Below, in pieces: positions 57,915-64,000 of a stretch of DNA of 64,000 bases (position 1 is the first letter of the stretch; each line of letters opens with the position of its first letter). This stretch comes from Oscillospiraceae bacterium (GTDB taxonomy: Bacteria; Bacillota; Clostridia; Oscillospirales; Oscillospiraceae). The stretch covers positions 1 through 64,000 of the forward strand of contig SVMM01000013.1 of assembly GCA_015067435.1 (NCBI GenBank). The letters are read 5' to 3'. A program made the position numbers and the translations under genes. The notes under the pieces were generated by a model. The model had not been told where the DNA came from and searched no databases. It was given only the letters and a program-made list of their open reading frames with translations.

Positions 57915-60353
57915 TTACCTCCCCATCACCACGGTCACGTCGACCGTCTCGCCGGTCCCGGCGATCGGGAGCACGTTTCCGGCAAGCTCACTGCCGTTTA
58001 CCCTGACGGACTTGACACCGTGCTGCGCACCCGCGGCGTTGTCCACCGTGATGCGATAGGTCGCGCCGCGATAGCGCCGAGTGACTGTAAAGCCCTTGAG
58101 CGACGCGGGGACACAGGGATCCAGCCGCAGCCCGTCCAATGTCGGCGTCACGCCGAGGATCGCCTGGCTGACGCTGACGAACGTCCACGCGGCGGTGCCG
58201 GTAAGCCAGCTGTTCTTGCCTTCGCCGAAGCTCGGCGCGTCACAGCCCGCGATCATCTGGCTGTAGACGTACGGCTCGGTGCGGTGGATCTCGCTGATGT
58301 CCTCGATGTAGGCGGGCGCGGTGCGGCGGTAGACCTCAAACGCGCGGTCACCGTGGCCGAGCGTCGCCTCGGCGCAGACGATCCACGGGTTGTTGTGGCA
58401 GAAGATGCCCGCGTTCTCCTTGTATCCCGGCGGATAGCTCGTGATCTCGCCCAGCTCAAGGTGATAGCGCGTATACGCGGGCTGGAGCAGCACGATGCCG
58501 TACTTGGTGTCGAGGCGTTCCTTAACGCTCTCCAGCGCCTTCTCCGCCTCGCCGCTCTCTTTGCCGATGCCCGCCATGACGCACATACCCTGCGGCTCGA
58601 TATAGATCTGGCCCTCCTCGCACTCCCGGCCGCCGACGACGTTGCCGTGGGCGTCATAAGCGCGGCGGAACCACGCACCGTCCCAACCCGCGGTCAGTGT
58701 CGTGCGCTCCATCTCGGCGACGGCGTTCTCCGCCTCCGCCGCCTCGTCCGCGCAGCCGACGTGGCGCAGGATGTCCGCCCACGCGCGCCCGTACTTGACG
58801 AACATGCCCGCGATGAACACGCTCTCCGCCACGGGGCCTTCGCTGGGGCCGGTGGTCTGGAAGCTCTCGCCCGGCTGCTCGGAAAAGCAGTTGAGGTTGA
58901 GGCAGTCGTTCCAGTCGGCGCGGCCGATGAGCGGCAGTCGGTGGGGGCCAAGGTGCGTTTTCGTATAGTTGAAGCTGCGCCGCAGGTGCTCCATGAGCGG
59001 CTGCGCAAGGCTCTCGTCGTTGTCAAAGGGTACGCTCTCGTCGAGGATGGAGAAATCCCCCGTCTCGCGCAGATACGCGTCGGTGCCCGCGATCAGCCAG
59101 AGCGGGTCGTCGTTGAAGCCGCTGCCGACGTCGAGGTTGCCCTTCTTCGTAAGCGGCTGGTACTGGTGATAGGCGCTGCCGTCGGGGAACTGCGTCGCCG
59201 CGATGTCGAGGATGCGCTCGCGCGCGCGTTCGGGGATGATGTGCACGAAGCCCAGCAGATCCTGGCAGGAATCGCGGAAACCCATACCGCGCCCCATGCC
59301 GCTTTCAAAGTAGCTGGCGCTGCGGCTCATGTTGAACGTGACCATGCACTGGTACTGGTTCCAGATGTTCACCATGCGGTCGAGCTTTTCGTCGCCGGTG
59401 CGGACGACGTAGCCGCCGAGCAGCGCGTCCCACCGCCTGCCCAGTGCGGCGAACGCCGCGTCAAACTGCGCATCCGTCGCGTAGCGCGCCATCATCTCCC
59501 GCGCGCGCGCCTTGTTCACGACGCCGGGGGCCTCCCATTTCTCCTCCCGCGGATTTTCGATATAGCCGAGGCCGAAAATGATCGTTTCGCTCGCACCCGG
59601 GGCAAGCGTCAGGTCAAACTGCTGCGCGGCGACGGGCTGCCAGCCGTGGGCGATGCTGCCGGTGCAGCCGTTGCCGAACACCGCCTCAGGATGCGCCGGA
59701 GAGCCGTACACACCGAGGAACGCCTCACGCGCGGTATCAAAACCGTCGGGCGTGCGGTTTGCCCAGAACACGGCGTAGTGGTCGCGCCGCTCGCGGTATT
59801 CGGTCTTATGGTAGATCGCCGCGCCGTCGACCTCCACCTCGCCGGTGGAGTAGTTGCGCTGGAAGTTGGACGCGTCGTCCATCGCGTTCCAAAGGCAGAA
59901 CTCCGCATAGGGGAACAGCGAAACTGTTTTCGCCTCGTCCGACACGTTCGTCACGCGCACGCGCATCAGCAGACAGTCGTCGCCCATCGGAACGAAAAGC
60001 TCCTGCGTCGCACGCAGTCCGCCCTTTTCGCCCTCAATCACCGTGTACCCCATGCCATGGCGGCAGATATAGCTGTCAAGCTCCGCCTGCACCGGCTGCC
60101 AGCCGATATTCCACACCGAGCCACCGTCCTTCAAATAGATGTGAAAGCCCTCGGAATCCAGCGGCGCGTTGTTGTAGCGATAGCGCGTCAGGCGGCGCAG
60201 ACGCGCGTCGCGGTAGAAGCTGTACCCGCCCGCCGTGTTGGACAGCAGCGTAAAAAAGCTCTCGCTCCCAAGGTAATTGATCCACGGAAGCGGCGTGCGG
60301 GGCGTGGTGATCACGTACTCCCGGCGTTCGTCGTCAAAGTGTCCGAACTGCAT
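57915..60353 (-). CDS. GH94 phosphorylase, cellobiose phosphorylase type
   Basis: 812 residues, full GH94 length. The N-terminal start [29 protein letters not shown] is typical of cellobiose phosphorylases. The catalytic Asp is in [24 protein letters not shown] and [11 protein letters not shown] lie in the (alpha/alpha)6 barrel. It converts cellobiose (or a related beta-glucoside disaccharide) plus phosphate to glucose-1-phosphate and glucose, saving ATP. AGGGAG lies before the ATG. It is divergent from the LacI gene, with a shared operator; the ABC importer downstream of that regulator probably brings in the disaccharide. Chitobiose phosphorylase is the main alternative. Confidence 0.88.
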   Translation of the reverse strand: MQFGHFDDERREYVITTPRTPLPWINYLGSESFFTLLSNTAGGYSFYRDARLRRLTRYRYNNAPLDSEGFHIYLKDGGSVWNIGWQPVQAELDSYICRHGMGYTVIEGEKGGLRATQELFVPMGDDCLLMRVRVTNVSDEAKTVSLFPYAEFCLWNAMDDASNFQRNYSTGEVEVDGAAIYHKTEYRERRDHYAVFWANRTPDGFDTAREAFLGVYGSPAHPEAVFGNGCTGSIAHGWQPVAAQQFDLTLAPGASETIIFGLGYIENPREEKWEAPGVVNKARAREMMARYATDAQFDAAFAALGRRWDALLGGYVVRTGDEKLDRMVNIWNQYQCMVTFNMSRSASYFESGMGRGMGFRDSCQDLLGFVHIIPERARERILDIAATQFPDGSAYHQYQPLTKKGNLDVGSGFNDDPLWLIAGTDAYLRETGDFSILDESVPFDNDESLAQPLMEHLRRSFNYTKTHLGPHRLPLIGRADWNDCLNLNCFSEQPGESFQTTGPSEGPVAESVFIAGMFVKYGRAWADILRHVGCADEAAEAENAVAEMERTTLTAGWDGAWFRRAYDAHGNVVGGRECEEGQIYIEPQGMCVMAGIGKESGEAEKALESVKERLDTKYGIVLLQPAYTRYHLELGEITSYPPGYKENAGIFCHNNPWIVCAEATLGHGDRAFEVYRRTAPAYIEDISEIHRTEPYVYSQMIAGCDAPSFGEGKNSWLTGTAAWTFVSVSQAILGVTPTLDGLRLDPCVPASLKGFTVTRRYRGATYRITVDNAAGAQHGVKSVRVNGSELAGNVLPIAGTGETVDVTVVMGR

Positions 60354-60375
60354 GACAACATCTCCCTTTTTTGTT

Positions 60376-60391
60376 ACGAAAACGATTTCGT
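60376..60391 (-). promoter_or_regulatory. Probable LacI operator, GH94 side
   Basis: Minus strand ACGAAATCGTTTTCGT, a palindrome with ACGAAA/TTTCGT arms. The first 12 bases are identical to the site at 60628-60639. It lies between the -10 box and the GH94 start. Confidence 0.6.
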
Positions 60392-60408
60392 GTTGCTAAT
60401 TATCACAT

Positions 60409-60437
60409 ATCGTAGCTGATTTTTTTGAAAAATGCAA
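60409..60437 (-). promoter_or_regulatory. Promoter of the GH94 gene
   Basis: Minus strand TTGCAT (60432-60437), 17-bp spacer, TACGAT (60409-60414). Confidence 0.6.
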
Positions 60438-60592
60438 GTCTTTTTTTATTTTCTTAAATCATAATATATTTTGAAAGAGGGGGATGCGTACAAATTTCGC
60501 AAAAGTTTCGTTATTGTTCATAAAAACATTTGGAAAAATCTGTCAACGTCAAACAAATTCGTTCTAAATTTATACTTTTTCGGAAAAACCTC

Positions 60593-60621
60593 TTGCATTT
60601 TCTTACGTGATGTTGTATTTT
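60593..60621 (+). promoter_or_regulatory. Promoter of the lacI-like gene and ABC importer
   Basis: TTGCAT (60593-60598), 17-bp spacer, TATTTT (60616-60621); same -35 box and spacing as the divergent GH94 promoter. Confidence 0.6.
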
Positions 60622-60627
60622 TTCATT

Positions 60628-60639
60628 ACGAAATCGTTT
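60628..60639 (+). promoter_or_regulatory. Probable LacI operator, regulator side
   Basis: ACGAAATCGTTT, shared with the GH94-side site, positioned at the expected transcription start of the regulator gene, so autorepression is likely. Confidence 0.55.
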
Positions 60640-60659
60640 AAGTGAGGGGCTGATCCGAA

Positions 60660-61670
60660 GTGGTATCCCTGAAGGATATCGCCCAGCGCTGCGGCGTTTC
60701 GGTCGCCACGGTGAGCAAGGCGCTCAACGGTCAGCCGGACATTGGCGAGAACACACGCGTGCGTGTTCTTCGCGCCGCGGACGAGCTCGGCTACATGGCG
60801 AACGCCGCGGCAAGGGCGCTGAAAACAAACCGCACCTATAATATCGGCGTTCTGTTTGTTGACAACCGCCACAGCGGTCTCGCCCACGAGTTCTTCTCGA
60901 CAGTGCTCGACAGCCTCCGCGTCGAGGCCGAGCGCAGCGGCTACGACATCACCTTTATCAACAGCAATCTGGGCAACCGCCCGTGCAGTATTTTGCAGCA
61001 TTGTCTTTATCGCGGCGTGGACGGCGTGGTCATCGTTACGGCGAACTTCCGCGACCCCATGGTGATCGAACTGGTGGAATCCGAGCTACCGGTGGTGACG
61101 ATCGACCACGTGTTCAACAACCGCGCTGCGATCCTGTCCGACAACGTCGAAGGCACCGAGGCTCTGGTGCGCTACGCCGCATCGATGGGACACCGCAGGA
61201 TCGCCTTCATCCACGGCGAGCTGACCTCGCTGACGAATCTCCGGCTGGTGGGCTTCCACCGCGCCTGTGAGAACCTGGGGATCTCCGTCCCGGACGAATA
61301 CATCCGCGAGAGCGACTACCACGACACAGAGGGCTGCTACCGCGTCTGCCGCGAGCTGCTGGAACTGCCGGAGCGTCCGGACTGCATCCTGTTTCCGGAC
61401 GATTACTCCTACATCGGCGGCATGAACGCCATCCATGACGCCGGTCTGCGCATACCGCAGGACATCTCGGTCATGGGATACGACGGCATCAACCTCTCGC
61501 AGGTCATCAGCCCGCGCCTCGCCACCTATCGCCAGAACACCGGCGAGCTGGGTCGGCTTTCGGCGTCAAAGCTGATCGAACTGATCGAGCGGCCCAAAAC
61601 CGCGCTGCTCGACCGCGTGATCGTCTCCGGCGAGCTGCTGGCGGGCGAAAGCGTTTCCAGAATTACCTGA
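60660..61670 (+). CDS. LacI-family transcriptional regulator
   Basis: 336 residues. The N-terminal helix-turn-helix is VSLKDIAQRCGVSVATVSKALNGQPDIGENTRVRVLRAADELGY. The ligand domain follows (NIGVLFVDNRHSGLAHEFFSTVLDSLR, DNVEGTEALVRYAASMGHRRIAFIHGEL, DCILFPDDYSYIGGMNAIHDAGLRIPQDISVMGYDGI). GTG at 60660 follows GAGGGG. It probably represses the divergent GH94 gene and itself in the absence of a disaccharide or its product. Confidence 0.92.
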   Translation: MVSLKDIAQRCGVSVATVSKALNGQPDIGENTRVRVLRAADELGYMANAAARALKTNRTYNIGVLFVDNRHSGLAHEFFSTVLDSLRVEAERSGYDITFINSNLGNRPCSILQHCLYRGVDGVVIVTANFRDPMVIELVESELPVVTIDHVFNNRAAILSDNVEGTEALVRYAASMGHRRIAFIHGELTSLTNLRLVGFHRACENLGISVPDEYIRESDYHDTEGCYRVCRELLELPERPDCILFPDDYSYIGGMNAIHDAGLRIPQDISVMGYDGINLSQVISPRLATYRQNTGELGRLSASKLIELIERPKTALLDRVIVSGELLAGESVSRIT

Positions 61671-61747
61671 CGGTGATTCGCGGGGCGACCCGCATCATAT
61701 AATCACAACCGAAAAAGAAGCACAAAAATATTAGGAGGATTAAAAAC

Positions 61748-63052
61748 ATGAAAAAAATTGTCTCGCTGCTGCTTCTTCTCGCAATGGTTCTCTCCCTCGC
61801 CGCGTGCGGCGGAGCGAGCAAGCCCGCCGATACCGGCGCGCAGGGCAAAGTCTTCAACATCTACGTATGGAACGAGGAGTTCAAGGGCTGGTTCGAGAAG
61901 TATTACACCGTTCCCGAGGGCATTACCGTGAACTGGGTCATCACCCCGAGCGATGGCGGCGGTTATCAGAAGAAGCTCGACGAGGTGCTGCCGAACAACA
62001 CCAACGCCGCTGCCGATGACAGAGTCGATCTGGTCGTTGCCGAAGCCGACTACATCATCAAGTACGCCAATTCCGACGTTACGCAGGACGTCACCAAGAT
62101 CGGCGTGACCGATTTCTCCAACACCTATCCGTACACCGTTCAGGCTGCGTCCGATGCCAACGGCGTCGTCAAGGGCGTCGGCATCCAGTGCTGCCCGTCC
62201 GCGATGATCTATCGCCGCTCCATCGCCAAGGACGTGCTCGGCACCGATGATCCCGCGCAGGTTCAGGCGGCCGTTAACAGCTGGGCCAATTTCGACGCCG
62301 TCGCCGCGAAGGCCAAGGCCAAGGGCTATTATATGACCGCTTCCGACGCCGAGACCTATCGTGTGTTCTCCAACAACACCAGCGCTCCGTGGGTCGACGC
62401 CAACAACAACCTCCAGATCTCCCCCGAGATCCAGGCGTGGATCGCGCAGGCTGAGGATTACTCCAAGAACGGCTACACCATCAACACCGGTATCTGGGAT
62501 CAGGACAAGAACGACCAGATGTTCGCTTCCGGCAAGACCATGTGCTTCTTCGGCCCGGCGTGGTACTTCAACTTCTGCATGGGCAACGCGCAGGATGCCG
62601 AAAAGGGCTGCTCCGGCGACTGGGCGATTTGTGAAGGTCCGCAGGCACATTTCTGGGGCGGCACCTGGCTGCTCGCCGCGACCGGCAGCGACAACACCGA
62701 GATGATCGCCGACGTCATGAACGCGTTCATCAACAACGAAGAGCTCTGCTCCAACCTCGTTGAAAAGGAGAGCCAGTTCACCAACAACCAGAAGGTCAAC
62801 AACAAGTACGCCGCGGACGCCACCTATGGCAACGCCTTCCTCGGCGGCCAGAACGACACCGCCGTGTTCGCCGAGATGGCCAAGAACATCAAGTTCGAGA
62901 ACCAGACCATCTACGATCAGATCTGCAACGAGCAGATTCAGAGCAACATGCGCGAGTACTTCAAGGGCACGGTCGACAAGGACACCGCCATGCAGAATTT
63001 CTACAAGGCGATCAAGGAGAACTATCCCAACGTCAACGTCCCGCAGGCTTGA
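61748..63052 (+). CDS. ABC sugar transporter substrate-binding lipoprotein
   Basis: 434 residues. Lipoprotein signal MKKIVSLLLLLAMVLSLAACGG. The mature protein fits the family 1 extracellular binding proteins for oligosaccharides (FNIYVWNEEFKGWFEKYYTVPEGITVNWV, DLVVAEADYIIKYANSDVTQDV, FASGKTMCFFGPAWYFNFCMGN, HFWGGTWLLAATGSDN). AGGAGG precedes the ATG. The LacI-family gene is 77 bp upstream. A stable hairpin after the stop probably raises its mRNA level relative to the permeases. Confidence 0.92.
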   Translation: MKKIVSLLLLLAMVLSLAACGGASKPADTGAQGKVFNIYVWNEEFKGWFEKYYTVPEGITVNWVITPSDGGGYQKKLDEVLPNNTNAAADDRVDLVVAEADYIIKYANSDVTQDVTKIGVTDFSNTYPYTVQAASDANGVVKGVGIQCCPSAMIYRRSIAKDVLGTDDPAQVQAAVNSWANFDAVAAKAKAKGYYMTASDAETYRVFSNNTSAPWVDANNNLQISPEIQAWIAQAEDYSKNGYTINTGIWDQDKNDQMFASGKTMCFFGPAWYFNFCMGNAQDAEKGCSGDWAICEGPQAHFWGGTWLLAATGSDNTEMIADVMNAFINNEELCSNLVEKESQFTNNQKVNNKYAADATYGNAFLGGQNDTAVFAEMAKNIKFENQTIYDQICNEQIQSNMREYFKGTVDKDTAMQNFYKAIKENYPNVNVPQA

Positions 63053-63088
63053 TTTTGTTCGTACATCGTCAACCCTTTCTTACGCTTT

Positions 63089-63120
63089 CGCGGAGGCAAG
63101 GCTCCGGCTTTGCCTCCGCG
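63089..63120 (+). terminator. Hairpin between binding-protein and permease genes
   Basis: CGCGGAGGCAA (63089-63099) pairs with TTGCCTCCGCG (63110-63120). No T tract follows, so it is more likely an mRNA-stabilising or attenuating structure than a full terminator. Confidence 0.5.
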
Positions 63121-63211
63121 GGCGTAAAGCCCCGGCCGTCCGATCAGAGCGCGCCGCATCGCAGCGCGCCGTGATGAGGCGGCAGAAACGATCCGCAAGG
63201 AGGAACCGAAC

Positions 63212-64000
63212 ATGAAAAAGAAAAAAGGCATCAGCTACGCAAAATGGGGATACATCTTCATTTTGCCCTTTTTTGTGGCCTATTTTATCTTTACCTTCAT
63301 CCCGCAGGCGCTGACCGTCTACAACAGCTTCTTTGAGAACTATCGTCAGGGGCTGACCCAGATCGGCCCGAACTTCGTTGGCCTTCGCAACTACATCACG
63401 CTCTTTACGCCCGACGCCAACGGCACGATCGACATTCTCAAGTATGCCGGCAACACCATCATTCTCTGGCTGCTCGGCGCCGTGCCGCAGATCCTCGTCG
63501 CGCTGCTGCTGGCGATCTTCTTCACCAGCTACCGTCTGAACATCAAAGGTCAGCAGTTTTTCAAGACGGTGATCTACATGCCGAACCTCATCATGGCGTC
63601 AGCGTTCTCCATGCTGTTCTTCACGCTGTTCTCCACCGTCGGCCCGGTCAATCAGGTCATTCAGGCGATGGGCTGGAGCGACGTTGCAATCGACTTCTTC
63701 GCCAGACGCGTCACGGTGCGCGGGCTGATTTCTCTGATGAACTTCCTGATGTGGTTCGGCAATACGACGATCCTCCTGATGGCAGGCATCATGGGCATCG
63801 ACCAGAGCCTGTTTGAAGCTGCAAATATCGACGGCGCGAGCTCCGTCCAGACGTTTTTCCGCGTCACGCTTCCGCTGCTCATGCCGATCCTCGTTTACAC
63901 CGTCATCACCGCGATGATCGGCGGCCTCCAGATGTTCGATGTGCCGCAGATCCTGACCAACCGCGGCGGCACGCCCAACCGTACGTCCACAACGCTGGTA
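63212..64000 (+). CDS. ABC sugar transporter permease (cut by window edge)
   Basis: About 263 residues are visible and the frame is open to the edge. Membrane protein of the MalF/UgpA type: YAKWGYIFILPFFVAYFIFTFIPQALTVYNSFFENY, GNTIILWLLGAVPQILVALLLAIFFTSYRL and the ATPase-contact loop EAANIDGASSVQTFFRVTLPLLMPILVYTVI (EAA motif). AAGGAGG precedes the ATG. The partner permease is expected just beyond the window. Confidence 0.9.
   Translation, partial: MKKKKGISYAKWGYIFILPFFVAYFIFTFIPQALTVYNSFFENYRQGLTQIGPNFVGLRNYITLFTPDANGTIDILKYAGNTIILWLLGAVPQILVALLLAIFFTSYRLNIKGQQFFKTVIYMPNLIMASAFSMLFFTLFSTVGPVNQVIQAMGWSDVAIDFFARRVTVRGLISLMNFLMWFGNTTILLMAGIMGIDQSLFEAANIDGASSVQTFFRVTLPLLMPILVYTVITAMIGGLQMFDVPQILTNRGGTPNRTSTTLV

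Noticed and set aside
57900-60419. An 839-codon open frame on the plus strand
   Set aside because: Antisense to the GH94 phosphorylase, which has a clear family match, ribosome site and promoter.

Overview
The window reads as chromosomal DNA of a GC-rich, strictly anaerobic Gram-positive bacterium of the class Clostridia, probably a gut member of the Oscillospiraceae or a relative. This placement is inferred from gene content: S-layer-homology (SLH) surface proteins, a SigI/RsgI pair, desulfoferrodoxin and rubrerythrin, lipoboxes, strong AGGAGG ribosome sites and sigma-A type promoters. Coding density is high. I saw no rRNA, tRNA, insertion sequence, phage gene or CRISPR array.

Layout. 1-5 kb (minus): a dihydropyrimidine dehydrogenase (PreA) cut by the window edge, two SLH exported proteins (one fused to a HAD phosphatase) and a VanX-type dipeptidase. 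5-11 kb (minus): split transketolase, glycerate kinase, hydroxyacid dehydrogenase and a leucine-rich-repeat lipoprotein. 11-13 kb (plus): an MFS-like permease and three overlapping tiny membrane proteins. 13-18 kb (minus): a five-gene operon of MoxR ATPase, DUF58, a TgpA-like protein without a transglutaminase domain, a lipoprotein ending in half a BtuF-like fold, and an ECF S component. 18-27 kb (minus): a duplicated 5'-nucleotidase C-terminal domain protein, a methyltransferase, sigI-rsgI, DUF4956, a VTC-type polyphosphate polymerase, a Cthe_2159-like beta-helix protein and desulfoferrodoxin.

27-32 kb: a very large hybrid kinase carrying two receivers, HD-GYP and Hpt, with a companion response regulator, then rubrerythrin and a MerR regulator. 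33-41 kb (plus): PhzF, an ArsC-like protein, and an operon of propeller-HD-GYP sensor, GH3 glycosidase and GPH transporter. 41-45 kb: DUF554, two alpha/beta hydrolases and a LysR regulator. 45-52 kb (minus): a TRAP transporter, nucleoside hydrolase with a ribokinase-like kinase, two acetyltransferases and CorA. 52-57 kb: a PcrA-type helicase and an SLH polysaccharide deacetylase. 57-64 kb: a radical SAM/SPASM enzyme coupled to a small YAGP/zinc-ribbon protein, then a disaccharide module (GH94 phosphorylase, LacI regulator, ABC importer running off the edge).

How it fits together. Several blocks serve sugar uptake: GH3 plus GPH transporter under an HD-GYP sensor, and GH94 plus ABC importer under a LacI protein whose probable operator lies in both divergent promoters. 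The cell surface is elaborated by SLH proteins, a deacetylase and two proteins that share a C-terminal copper-amine-oxidase-like module. Two HD-GYP proteins suggest cyclic-di-GMP turnover. The points I would check first are the radical SAM/YAGP pair (a possible peptide-modification system), two identical-spacing SigI-like promoters next to sigI, and the MoxR/DUF58/ECF operon.
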